From the NCBI RefSeq assembly GCF_004023665.1, contig NZ_SAUF01000002.1, positions 744,001-808,000 of the forward strand: DNA of 64,000 nt. The letters run 5' to 3'. The stretch's first letter is position 1. Each line of letters opens with the position of its first letter. The position numbers and the translations under genes are program-made. Under the pieces are notes generated by a model that saw only the letters and a list, made by a program, of their open reading frames with translations, had not been told where the DNA came from and made no database searches. Shown piece by piece: positions 1 through 8,759 of this stretch. The stretch comes from Afifella aestuarii. Its GTDB lineage: Bacteria > Pseudomonadota > Alphaproteobacteria > Rhizobiales > Afifellaceae.

Positions 1-528
1 GGGTTGAGCCTCAGCCACCTCCGGCGCTATCCGCATTCTTTTTCGGGCGGGCAGCGCCAGCGGATCGGTATCGCTCGGGCGCTGGCGCTCTCTCCGGAAC
101 TTCTGCTTTGCGACGAGCCGGTCTCGGCGCTGGATGTCTCGGTGCAGGCGCAGATCCTCAATCTCCTGAAGGATCTGAAGTCCGAGCTCGGCCTCACGTT
201 TCTGTTTGTCAGTCACAATCTCGCGGTCGTCGATTACATCGCCGATCGGGTCGCGGTCATGTGCGCCGGTCGCGTCGTTGAGGTCGCCGACAAGAAGGCG
301 ATCGTCGAGGATGCGCGTCACCCCTATACGCAGGCGTTGTTGACCGCGATCCCGACGCCGAGCTTGGACCACAAGCTCGATTTCTCTGCTCTGGTGGAAA
401 ACGGCGCGAGCGAGCCGTCCTGCTGGCCAGAGCCCTACAGGCTTCTCCCTGGCATGGAACCGCGCCTGCGCGAGGTCGCGCCGGGCCATCTCGTCTGCCT
501 TCCTGAATCGCACGATAAGGCCGCCTGA
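1..528 (+). CDS. Oligopeptide-type ABC transporter ATPase, C-terminal part (5' end outside window)
   Basis: Open from the first base, so the N-terminal half with Walker A lies upstream of the window. Visible are the ABC signature [14 protein letters not shown], Walker [13 protein letters not shown] followed by the D-loop, the H-loop histidine in FVSHNLAVV, and the C-terminal [12 protein letters not shown] element typical of OppD/DppD/OppF-type ATPases (oligopeptide C-terminal domain). It should energise uptake through the two permeases at 2520-4717. Its TGA overlaps the ATG of the next gene by one base (TGATG), which indicates translational coupling. Solute class is inferred from the partner proteins; the exact peptide is unknown. 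Confidence 0.9.
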   Translation, partial: GLSLSHLRRYPHSFSGGQRQRIGIARALALSPELLLCDEPVSALDVSVQAQILNLLKDLKSELGLTFLFVSHNLAVVDYIADRVAVMCAGRVVEVADKKAIVEDARHPYTQALLTAIPTPSLDHKLDFSALVENGASEPSCWPEPYRLLPGMEPRLREVAPGHLVCLPESHDKAA

Positions 529-2486
529 TGCGCGTCCTTAGTTTTCTTTTGGTCTTTGTCTTTGCTGCGGCTTTTGTCGCTCCGGCTCATGCGCAGCCGC
601 CGTTGATCGAGACGGAGACTTTGAGCAACACACATGACCCGGCGACGCTGCCGCCGATCGAAGATCGCGTGCCCGACGAGCCGCTCATCTACGACGATTT
701 CCCGGAAGGCGGCGGACCTGGCCGCCATGGCGGAGATCTCAGAACGATCATCACGCGGTCCAAGGATGTGCGGCTGGCCAATGTCTGGGGCTATGCCCGC
801 CTCGTCATCTTCGATCGAAACCTAAACCTCGTACCGGACATCCTGAAATCCGTGGATATCGAAGGTGATCGCATCTTCACCTTCCATCTCAGGAAGGGTC
901 ACAAATGGTCTGACGGGCATCCGTTCACGGCCGAGGACTTCCGCTATTATTTCGAGGATATCGCATCCAATCCGGAGCTGATGCCGACGGGACTTCCGAG
1001 CTTTCTCCTGGTCGACGGCAAGGGGCCGCGCTTTGAGGTGCTGGATCCGCTGACCGTGCGCTATTCCTGGGATGGCCCCAATCCCGGCTTTCTGCAGAAC
1101 CTCGCCAAGGCGCGGCCGCCCTTCATTTATCGTCCGGCGCATTTCCTGAAGAAATGGCATGAGCGCTATGGGAATAAGGCATTCATCGAGAGCGAGATGG
1201 CACGCGACCGCAAAAGGAGCTGGGCGGCCGAACACAATCTGATGGACGACATGTACGCCAACGAGCATGCTGGGATGCCGACCTTGCAGCCCTGGGTCAT
1301 CCAGCCCAGCTCCGGCCGCCGCTTCATCCTCACCCGCAATCCCTACTATCACCGCATTGATCGCAACGGACGCCAGCTTCCCTATATCGACCGCATCGTG
1401 ATGGATGTCGCCGATGCTCGCCTCGTTGCTGCGAAGGTGCATGCGGGCGAAGCGGATTTGCAGGCTCGGGGCCTGAGTTTTTCAGACATTACCGTGCTGA
1501 AGGCCGGAGAGCAGGAGCGTCGTTATCAAACGCTGTTTTGGCCCGATGCCCGAGCCGCGCGGATTGCGCTCTATCCAAATCTCAATGTCGAAGACGAAGC
1601 TTGGCGAAAACTCTTTCGTGATGTGCGCTTCCGCCATGCGCTTTCACTCGGAATCGACCGTGAGCTCATCAATCGTGTTCTTTTCTTCGGCCTCGCCGAG
1701 CCTTCCAACAATTCCGTCACACCGCTTAGCCCGCTCTTTCGTCCGCCCTACCGCAGTGCCTGGACCCAGTATGAGCCCAAGAGTGCGGAAGCCCTTCTCG
1801 AGGATATCGGGCTCGTGGAACGCCGCGGCGATGGCATACGTATTATGCCAGACGGACGGCCCCTTCAGATCATCGTGGAAACGGCGGGAGAGAACCCGGA
1901 GATCGTCGACGCCCTGGAGCTCATCCGCGAGACATGGCGTGAAATCGGCGTCGATCTCGTCATCAAGCCGTCTGAGCGTGACAACATCCGCCGCCGGGCC
2001 AATGCTGGGCTCGTGCAGATGGTCGCCGATGCAGGCTTCGACAACGGCATCCCGACGGCAGACATGCCTCCTGACGATTTTGCGCCGGTCTCTTTTGAAA
2101 GCTTCATCTGGCCTGCCTGGGGCGAGTATTATGCGCATCGCGGCGCCAAGGGAGAGCCAGTGGATTATAAGCCGGCGAACGACCTCCTCAAGCTCTACGA
2201 GGCCTGGCAGCACACGGAGACGCTGCAGGAGCGTCAGATGATCTGGAGGCAGATTTTGGAGATTAACGCCGCGGAGACGTTCTCCATCGGCATTGTCGCC
2301 GATGTTTTTCAGCCTGTGGTGCGCTCCAACTATCTGCGGAATGTCCCTGCCGCTGGTATCTATGGGTGGGATCCCGGCGCTCAGTTCGGTCTTCACCGCT
2401 TGGATGCGTTTTGGTTTGACGACAAGCCGAGGCTGGTGGATGCACACATCTTTGGCAGGACGAAAAGCCTTGCGTCAGGCGACTGA
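528..2486 (+). CDS. Extracellular solute-binding protein, family 5 (peptide ABC importer)
   Basis: A 652-aa protein with a clear Sec signal peptide (Met-Arg, hydrophobic stretch to about residue 20, AHA cleavage box). The mature part has family 5 features: a WSDGHPFTAEDF-like segment near residue 130, found in DppA/OppA/YejA proteins, and a late FRHALSLGIDRELI segment. It captures peptides or similar solutes in the periplasm and hands them to the permeases encoded immediately downstream. It is longer than typical DppA (about 535 aa), closer to the larger YejA/microcin-type binding proteins. It starts inside the stop codon of the ATPase, and 33 bases separate it from the first permease, so all belong to one operon. 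Confidence 0.9.
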   Translation: MRVLSFLLVFVFAAAFVAPAHAQPPLIETETLSNTHDPATLPPIEDRVPDEPLIYDDFPEGGGPGRHGGDLRTIITRSKDVRLANVWGYARLVIFDRNLNLVPDILKSVDIEGDRIFTFHLRKGHKWSDGHPFTAEDFRYYFEDIASNPELMPTGLPSFLLVDGKGPRFEVLDPLTVRYSWDGPNPGFLQNLAKARPPFIYRPAHFLKKWHERYGNKAFIESEMARDRKRSWAAEHNLMDDMYANEHAGMPTLQPWVIQPSSGRRFILTRNPYYHRIDRNGRQLPYIDRIVMDVADARLVAAKVHAGEADLQARGLSFSDITVLKAGEQERRYQTLFWPDARAARIALYPNLNVEDEAWRKLFRDVRFRHALSLGIDRELINRVLFFGLAEPSNNSVTPLSPLFRPPYRSAWTQYEPKSAEALLEDIGLVERRGDGIRIMPDGRPLQIIVETAGENPEIVDALELIRETWREIGVDLVIKPSERDNIRRRANAGLVQMVADAGFDNGIPTADMPPDDFAPVSFESFIWPAWGEYYAHRGAKGEPVDYKPANDLLKLYEAWQHTETLQERQMIWRQILEINAAETFSIGIVADVFQPVVRSNYLRNVPAAGIYGWDPGAQFGLHRLDAFWFDDKPRLVDAHIFGRTKSLASGD

Positions 2487-2519
2487 AGCTAACCGGATCG
2501 TCTGCGAGAGGAGGGGCTG

Positions 2520-3545
2520 ATGCTGCGCTATATGCTCCGTCGCCTCGTCGGTATGATCCCGACGCTCTTCGTCATTTCGTTTCTGATCTTCTTGATCATC
2601 GAGCTGCCGCCGGGCGATTACCTCACCAATCAGATCGCCGCCTTGCGCGCTGCCGGCGAGGGGGCGAGTGCTGACAAGATTGCCTTCCTTCGGAGCGAAT
2701 TTGCACTCGATCGTCCGTTTCTTGAGCGCTATTTCATCTGGATCGGCCTCTGGCCGGGCCCTTCGGGATTGTCCGGCCTTCTGCAAGGTGATTGGGGTTG
2801 GTCGTTTGAATATAACGCTCCGGTCGAGACCGTTATCGGCCCGGCTCTGCCTCTCACCATTGTCTTGAATTTCGCGACGATAATTTTCGTCTATGCGGTT
2901 TCTTTGCCGATTGGCGTTTATTCGGCTATGAAACAATATTCATTTGGAGATTACTTTTTCACGTTTCTTGGTTATATTGGCCTCGCAACGCCCAATTTTC
3001 TCTTGGGGCTTGCTCTTCTCTACTATTCCAATGTCTGGTTCGGCATGTCGATCGGCGGTCTCATGGATCCCGTCTATGTCGACGCGCCTTGGTCGCTCGC
3101 CAAGGTCGGCTCTCTGCTGTCGCATCTGATCGTGCCGACGATCGTCATCGGCACAGCCGGAACCGCGGGGATGATCCGACGGCTGCGAGCGAACCTCCTC
3201 GACGAGCTCGACAAGCAATATGTGCAGACTGCTCGCGCCAAAGGGCTTTCGGAGGAACGCCTCGTCGCGAAATATCCGCTCAGGATGGCGCTTAATCCCT
3301 TTGTTGCCGATATCGGCAATCTCATTCCTTCACTCGTCTCCGGCTCGGTGATCGTCTCCGTGGTGCTCAATCTGCCGACCGTCGGGCCGATCCTCCTTGA
3401 TGCGCTGCAGTCGCAGGACCAGTTCCTGGCAGGCTTTATCCTCCTATTCGTCGCCATCCTCACCTTGATCGGCATGCTTGTTTCTGACCTCCTGCTCGCC
3501 GTGCTCGATCCACGGATTCGCCTCGGTGGGGCCGCCCGCAAATGA
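2520..3545 (+). CDS. ABC transporter permease, OppB/DppB/YejB type
   Basis: A 341-aa inner-membrane permease. The N-terminal MLRYMLRRLVGMIPTLFVIS is the standard opening of DppB-like proteins; about six hydrophobic helices follow. The cytoplasmic EAA-type loop is visible around residues 225-260 (RRLRANLLDELDKQYVQTAR, then AKGL), the contact point for the ATPase. A purine-rich AGGAGGGG stretch sits just before the ATG. The gene overlaps the second permease by four bases (ATGA), so the two permeases are probably made in equal amounts. Confidence 0.92.
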   Translation: MLRYMLRRLVGMIPTLFVISFLIFLIIELPPGDYLTNQIAALRAAGEGASADKIAFLRSEFALDRPFLERYFIWIGLWPGPSGLSGLLQGDWGWSFEYNAPVETVIGPALPLTIVLNFATIIFVYAVSLPIGVYSAMKQYSFGDYFFTFLGYIGLATPNFLLGLALLYYSNVWFGMSIGGLMDPVYVDAPWSLAKVGSLLSHLIVPTIVIGTAGTAGMIRRLRANLLDELDKQYVQTARAKGLSEERLVAKYPLRMALNPFVADIGNLIPSLVSGSVIVSVVLNLPTVGPILLDALQSQDQFLAGFILLFVAILTLIGMLVSDLLLAVLDPRIRLGGAARK

Positions 3546-4717
3546 GGGAGCCGTCATCCCCCGAGGGCGAAGTTTTTCCGCGCTACGTCGATCAGGCACC
3601 CTTTGATCCGTCTGTGGCGGAAGTTCTGACGCCCGAACAGGAGCGGTTTTATGCCGCCTCCGCCGCCCGCATCATGTGGTGGAAGTTTCGCCGGCACCGT
3701 CTCGCAGTCCTCGCGAGCTTTGTTCTCGTGATCTTCTATCTGACGGTGCCGTTCGCGGAGGTGATCGCGCCCTATGCGCCCAATGCGCGGCATATAGATT
3801 ACCTCTACGCGCCACCCCAAGGGGCGCATCTCTTTCACGACGGAAGGCTCATCGGGCCCTATGTTCATCCATACGTTGCCAAGGTCGATCTCGATCTCCT
3901 CCGTTGGGAATATACACGCGCTCCTGAGGAGGTGCAGAAGCTGCGCTTCTTCTGCCAGGGCGAGCCTTATCGGTTCTGGGGTTTGTTTCAGGCCCGCTTT
4001 CATCTCGTCTGTCCGCCGGTGGGCGGAACGCTCTTCCTTGCAGGCACTGACCGCCTCGGTCGCGATGTCTTCTCGGGGCTCGTCTATGGCGCCCGCATTT
4101 CCCTGACGGTTGGGCTCGTGGGCGTTGCAATCTCTATGCTGCTCGGCGTCGTCATCGGCGGAGCGGCTGGTTATTTCGGCGGCTGGGTCGATGCCGCATC
4201 CCAGCGTGTGATCGAAATTCTTCGGTCGCTGCCCGAACTCCCTCTGTGGATGGCCCTGTCCGCGGCGCTCCCCGTTACCTGGAGCCCGATCTTCATTTAT
4301 TTCGGCATTACCATCATTCTGGGGCTTCTCGACTGGCCGGGCCTGGCGCGTGCCGTGCGCTCCAAGCTTCTGGCACTGCGCGAGGAGGAATATGCCAAGG
4401 CGGCGGTTCTTATGGGCGCTTCGCCCACGCGCGTCATCGGCCGCCATCTCGTGCCGGGCTTCATGAGCCATTTGATCGCCAGCGCCACTTTGTCGATCCC
4501 TTCGATGATCTTGGGCGAGACGGCGCTATCCTTTCTCAATCTCGGGCTGAGACGCCCGATCATCTCCTGGGGGGTGATGCTCAATGAGGCGCAGTCGGTG
4601 ACGATCATCACCGTTTATCCATGGCTCGTCGCGCCAGTGGTGCCGGTCATCATCGTCGTGCTAGCATTCTCTTTCTTTGGAGACGGTTTGCGGGATGCGG
4701 CGGACCCATACAAATAG
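3542..4717 (+). CDS. ABC transporter permease, OppC/DppC/YejE type
   Basis: A 391-aa second permease of the importer. It has a long cytoplasmic N-terminus, a first helix about residues 55-75, then an extended periplasmic loop before the conserved GTDRLGRDVFSGLVYGARIS segment that marks OppC-type proteins. The EAA loop is near residues 270-300 (REEEYAKAAVLMGASPTRVI). The enlarged loop between helix 1 and the GTD motif resembles YejE-like permeases more than DppC. The start codon overlaps the stop of the previous permease (ATGA). The 3' end overlaps the start of the next reading frame. Confidence 0.92.
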   Translation: MREPSSPEGEVFPRYVDQAPFDPSVAEVLTPEQERFYAASAARIMWWKFRRHRLAVLASFVLVIFYLTVPFAEVIAPYAPNARHIDYLYAPPQGAHLFHDGRLIGPYVHPYVAKVDLDLLRWEYTRAPEEVQKLRFFCQGEPYRFWGLFQARFHLVCPPVGGTLFLAGTDRLGRDVFSGLVYGARISLTVGLVGVAISMLLGVVIGGAAGYFGGWVDAASQRVIEILRSLPELPLWMALSAALPVTWSPIFIYFGITIILGLLDWPGLARAVRSKLLALREEEYAKAAVLMGASPTRVIGRHLVPGFMSHLIASATLSIPSMILGETALSFLNLGLRRPIISWGVMLNEAQSVTIITVYPWLVAPVVPVIIVVLAFSFFGDGLRDAADPYK

Positions 4718-7421
4718 TCCTGGGCCGGACGCGGCAAACACGGAGAGAAGGGCGCGGGACGGTAGTCTCGACCGCAATTTTTTCCGTTATATCTGGCGCT
4801 ATTCCAGGCGCCAGCAGCTCGTCATTCTGGCGATCACGCTGGTTTCCTTCCCGATCCTCTATGTCACGCTGGAGCTTCCCAAAACGATCGTCAATCAGGC
4901 GATCGGCGGCAAGAACTTCCCCAAAATCGTATTGGGGAGAGAGTTTGATCAGATCGAATATCTGATCCTTCTCTCCTTGGGCTTTCTCTTGGCTGTAGGG
5001 CTCAACGGCGTCGTCAAATACGTGATGAACGTCTATAAGGGGCTTGCTGGCGAGCGCACCTTGAGACGCCTGCGCTACCAGCTTTTCGAGCGCGTTCTGC
5101 GCTTTCGCCTGCCGCATTTTTCGCGCGCTTCGTCGGGCGAGATCATTGCCATGATCGCTTCTGAGGTGCAGCCGCTCGGCGGCTTCATTGCAGATGCCAT
5201 CGCCGTGCCGATCTTCCAGGGCGGTACGCTCCTCGTCTATCTCTCCTTCATCTTCATGCAGGATCCGCTCCTCGGCGCGGCTGCCGTCTCGCTCTACCCC
5301 TTTCAGGGATGGCTCATTCCGCGCCTGCAGAAGCGTGTGAACATGCTGGCGCGCGAGCGTGTGCGCAATCTGCGTGAATTGTCGGAGGATGTCGGCGCCT
5401 CTATCGCCGGCATTCGCGATATCCACGCCAACAACACAGCCGCTTATCATCTTGCCGAATTCACCAATCGGCTGCAGAGAAATTTCGACATCCGCTACGA
5501 AATATTCAAGCGGAAATTTATGATCAAGTTCATCAACAATCTGATGAACCAGATCACCCCGTTTTTCTTCTATTCCGTTGGCGGCTATCTGGTGATCAAG
5601 GGCGAGATTTCCTTCGGTGCGCTGGTCGCAGTCCTTGCTGCCTACAAGGACCTGGCTTCGCCCTGGAAAGAGCTTCTCGATTATTATCAGAGTTTTGCCG
5701 ACACCCAGGTGAAGTATGTCGCCGTCGTCGAGCAGTTTGATCCGCCCGACCTTTATCCGGTGGAGCGCCTGCACGCCGACCCGGAACTCGATTTTTCAGC
5801 TGCGCAAAGCCTCGTTCTCACCCATGTCTCCTATTCGGGTGAGGGAGCCGGGCAGGAAGTGAACGACGTTTCGGCGGAAATTCCGCTCGGTGAAAAGCTC
5901 GCGGTGCTCGGTTCTGAAGCGAGCGGACGCACACAGCTTCTGATGATGATGGCGGGCCTTCTGTCGCCCACCGCAGGGCGCATCGAGATTGGTGGATATA
6001 ACCTTGAGACGCTGCCTCAGTCTGTGCTCGGCCGGCGTGTCGCCTACGCCTCGGCGCACCCTTACATTCTCAACGATACGATTCGCTTCAATCTGGTTTA
6101 TGGGCTGCTGCATCGCCCGATTGCGCCCTCCGACGGCGTTGACGAGGCCCTTCTGAGAACCCGTCTCGCCGAAGCCAAACTGACAGGTAATGCGTCCTAC
6201 GAGTATCTGAGCTCATGGGAAGATCTGGCCGAAGCAGGGGTCGGTTCGGTGGAAGAACTCGACCACCGCATCATTGAGAACATCGAAGCCTTCGGCATGA
6301 GTGACGAGGTTTATCGCCTCGGCCTCCAGGCACGTTTGCCGGAGGCTCTCGGCGAGGAGGCCCGCGAGCGTATTCTTTCGGCTCGCAATATGATCGCGGA
6401 GAAAGTGACGGCTGGTGGTGCCAAAGCGGATTTCGTCGAGTTTTGGCGCGAAGACAGCTTCAATCGCAGCGCCACACTGGCGGAGAATCTGCTCTTTGGG
6501 GTGCCGCGCGACCCTGGCGTGACAACCCGCGAGTTGGCTGACGTTCCGGCCTTTCGCGAGGCTGTAAGAGAGGCAGGGCTCGAGGATGTTTTGGTGGCCG
6601 CGGGCCGTGATCTTGCGGCCGCCATGGTCGAGCTCTTTTCGAATGTCAGCGGACAGAGCGATGCTCTGGCGAATTACTCCTTCATTCCGATGGACGAGTT
6701 ACCGGAAGTCGCGCCGGTTCTGCGACGGGCTAAAGATGGGATCGGCCGTTTAAAGCCGCGCGACCGCGCCCGACTGTTGGGTTACGCGCTGCAACTTGTC
6801 CCGGCGAAGCATCGGCTAGGTATCGTCACTCCTGAACTTGAGGCTCGCGTTGTCTCCGCCCGCCCTGACCTCGTGAGAGCACTGCGGCGCAAAGCGCCGG
6901 GTGCCTTCCATTTCTTCTCGCGAGAATCCTTCAACGAGGCTCTGACGGTGGAACAGAACCTCCTCTTCGGGCACTTGCGCGCCGATCGCAGGAAAAGTCG
7001 CGAGCAGGCGGAAGCTGTCATTGCCGATGCCGTCGAGCGCTTCGAGCTCCGTCCACTTATTCTGCGGGCTGGGCTTGATTTCCGCGTCGGTATCGGCGGA
7101 TCGCGTCTGTCCTCCCTGCAGCGGGTCAAGATCGGATTGCTTCGCGGGCTCATGCGTCGTCCGGAGATCCTCGTTGTGGACGATCTTTTCAAAGGCAATG
7201 GCGAGGAGGGCGAAGATGCGCGTCTGGGCAAGCTCTTGCAGATGATAGAAGGCCGCACGGTGATCGTCGGAATGACGGGAATGTCCCTCTTAGACCAATT
7301 CGATCATTGCCTTAGCTTGCGTGGTGGCGCAATTCTTGCGGACGAGCGGCCTCCGTCACGCTCTCGGCCCGGAGCCCGCAGCCAGAGCGAAGACGACCCA
7401 GATGCGGTCGCCGCCGAATGA
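4695..7421 (+). CDS. ABC-exporter-like membrane protein with degenerate, expanded nucleotide-binding region
   Basis: 908 aa from the ATG at 4695; a TTG at 4677 is possible but less likely. Residues about 30-330 form an ABC type-1 transmembrane domain (LRRLRYQLFERVLRFRLPHF, then SSGEI and a GALVA segment). From about residue 375 an ABC ATPase fold begins, but the Walker A position reads GSEASGRT (residues about 406-413) with Arg in place of the invariant Lys. The signature-like GGSRLSSLQ and Walker B-like ILVVDDL appear only near residues 801-831, so roughly 300 residues are inserted. Within that stretch the post-Q-loop motif NL(V/L)(Y/F)G occurs three times (about 466, 598, 755). ATP hydrolysis is doubtful. 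It overlaps the permease upstream and leads into the cyclic-nucleotide genes. Family function is unknown to me. Confidence 0.8.
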   Translation: MRRTHTNSPGPDAANTERRARDGSLDRNFFRYIWRYSRRQQLVILAITLVSFPILYVTLELPKTIVNQAIGGKNFPKIVLGREFDQIEYLILLSLGFLLAVGLNGVVKYVMNVYKGLAGERTLRRLRYQLFERVLRFRLPHFSRASSGEIIAMIASEVQPLGGFIADAIAVPIFQGGTLLVYLSFIFMQDPLLGAAAVSLYPFQGWLIPRLQKRVNMLARERVRNLRELSEDVGASIAGIRDIHANNTAAYHLAEFTNRLQRNFDIRYEIFKRKFMIKFINNLMNQITPFFFYSVGGYLVIKGEISFGALVAVLAAYKDLASPWKELLDYYQSFADTQVKYVAVVEQFDPPDLYPVERLHADPELDFSAAQSLVLTHVSYSGEGAGQEVNDVSAEIPLGEKLAVLGSEASGRTQLLMMMAGLLSPTAGRIEIGGYNLETLPQSVLGRRVAYASAHPYILNDTIRFNLVYGLLHRPIAPSDGVDEALLRTRLAEAKLTGNASYEYLSSWEDLAEAGVGSVEELDHRIIENIEAFGMSDEVYRLGLQARLPEALGEEARERILSARNMIAEKVTAGGAKADFVEFWREDSFNRSATLAENLLFGVPRDPGVTTRELADVPAFREAVREAGLEDVLVAAGRDLAAAMVELFSNVSGQSDALANYSFIPMDELPEVAPVLRRAKDGIGRLKPRDRARLLGYALQLVPAKHRLGIVTPELEARVVSARPDLVRALRRKAPGAFHFFSRESFNEALTVEQNLLFGHLRADRRKSREQAEAVIADAVERFELRPLILRAGLDFRVGIGGSRLSSLQRVKIGLLRGLMRRPEILVVDDLFKGNGEEGEDARLGKLLQMIEGRTVIVGMTGMSLLDQFDHCLSLRGGAILADERPPSRSRPGARSQSEDDPDAVAAE

Positions 7422-7437
7422 TGAGGAACGCGCGGTC

Positions 7438-7902
7438 ATGAGCATGGACGAGGAAGTCAGGGCCCTTTCGCGGGTGCCGATTTTCGCTAACGTCGATGTC
7501 GCGAAATTGAAGCTTCTCGCTTTTATCAGCGAGCGCGTGGTCTTCCACCCCGGAGAGGTCTTGTGCCGGCAGGGCGAGGAAGGCGACACGGCGTTCATCA
7601 TTCTGTCCGGGGATTGTGATGTGCTCGTCGATACCGGTCAGGGGCGGAAGAAAATTGCCGAGCTCGGCAGCACGGACATTGTCGGCGAGATTGCCGTCTT
7701 GTTTGAGGTGCCGCGCACGGCGACGGTTGTCGCGACGCACACGACCGAGGCCCTGGCTTTGTCGCGCGATCAGATGTTCTCGCTGCTTCGGGAATTTCCG
7801 GATGTGGCCTTCGACATCATGCGTGTGCTCGCCCATCGCCTGGAGCGCACGACGCAGGATCTCGCAGAACTGAGGGGGCGGCTGGCAGGCGAAGCGGTGT
7901 AA
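7438..7902 (+). CDS. Cyclic nucleotide-binding domain protein (Crp-type sensor without DNA-binding domain)
   Basis: A 154-aa protein that is essentially one cNMP-binding beta-roll: opening LSRVPIFANVDVAKLKLLAF, then GEVLCRQGEEGDTAFIILSG, and the phosphate-binding cassette GEIAVLFEVPRTATV with the Gly-Glu and Arg expected to hold the cyclic phosphate. No helix-turn-helix follows; the C-terminus is a short helix (HRLERTTQDLAELR). It therefore probably acts as a soluble regulatory subunit, not a transcription factor. I chose the ATG at 7438 because GAGGAA lies about 10 bases upstream; an in-frame ATG at 7402 would overlap the previous gene. The cyclase at 8756-10120 is a plausible source of its ligand (inference from context). 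Confidence 0.88.
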   Translation: MSMDEEVRALSRVPIFANVDVAKLKLLAFISERVVFHPGEVLCRQGEEGDTAFIILSGDCDVLVDTGQGRKKIAELGSTDIVGEIAVLFEVPRTATVVATHTTEALALSRDQMFSLLREFPDVAFDIMRVLAHRLERTTQDLAELRGRLAGEAV

Positions 7903-7904
7903 AA

Positions 7905-8759
7905 ATGGAAAACCATACGGGGCTTTCGATCCGTTTCTGGGGCGTGCGGGGCTCTTACGTGGTGCCGGGCGCCAAGACCGTGCGCTATGGCGGCAATACG
8001 TCATGCATGGAAATCAAGGCAGGCGGGCAAAGCCTCGTTGTCGATTGTGGGAGCGGTGTGCACGACCTCGGCGAAGCTTTCCTGAGGGCGGGAAAACGTC
8101 GAACGACCGTGCTTTTTACCCATACCCACCTCGATCACATTTGCGGTCTGCCTTTCTTCAGACCGGCATACTGCAGGGATTTCGAGGTCCGTTTCGTCGC
8201 GGGGCATCTTCTCGCGGATATCAAGCTTCGTGACATCTTTGAACGCTTGATGGATCCCGTTCTCTTCCCGGTTCAGCCGGTCGTGTTCAAAGATTGCGCG
8301 TTTCACGATCTGAGTGTTGGAGAGGAATTGGTTTTCGCGGACGGCCTGCGTGTGACCAGTGAGTGTCTCAATCACCCGGGGGGGGCGTTGGGTTACCGCT
8401 TCGACTATCGCGGCTCTTCCATCGCCATCATCACCGATCATGAACACGGCCACCAAGGCAAGGACGAGGCCGTGGAGCGTTTCGTCCGCGGCTGCGATAT
8501 CATGGTCTACGATGCCACATACACGGCCGCGGAGTACCGAGACCACGTTGGTTGGGGGCATTCCACCTGGCAGGAGGGGGTGGCGCTTGCGCGCCGAGCC
8601 GGAGTCTCCCGGCCCGTGATGTTCCATCACCATCCAGAGCGCTCGGATGACGCCCTTGACCTTCTGCGTGCGCAGATGCGGAAGGTTTGTCCGGCTGCAG
8701 AAATCGCCTGCGAAGGCATGGTGCTCCATGCTGGGGAGGTGACGGCGCCGGTTGCATGA
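7905..8759 (+). CDS. MBL-fold metallo-hydrolase, phosphodiesterase-like
   Basis: 284 aa. It opens with LSIRFWGVRGS and YGGNTSCMEI, characteristic of a beta-lactamase-fold subgroup that includes cyclic phosphodiesterases, then has the metal-binding motif THTHLDH near residues 71-77, a later His in LNHPGG, an Asp in ITDHEHGH and a terminal FHHHPERSDD. These supply the ligands for two metal ions. In this operon, between a cNMP sensor and a nucleotide cyclase, cyclic nucleotide hydrolysis is an attractive guess, but other phosphoester substrates are possible. It starts two bases after the sensor stop codon and overlaps the cyclase start (ATGA). Confidence 0.88.
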   Translation: MENHTGLSIRFWGVRGSYVVPGAKTVRYGGNTSCMEIKAGGQSLVVDCGSGVHDLGEAFLRAGKRRTTVLFTHTHLDHICGLPFFRPAYCRDFEVRFVAGHLLADIKLRDIFERLMDPVLFPVQPVVFKDCAFHDLSVGEELVFADGLRVTSECLNHPGGALGYRFDYRGSSIAIITDHEHGHQGKDEAVERFVRGCDIMVYDATYTAAEYRDHVGWGHSTWQEGVALARRAGVSRPVMFHHHPERSDDALDLLRAQMRKVCPAAEIACEGMVLHAGEVTAPVA

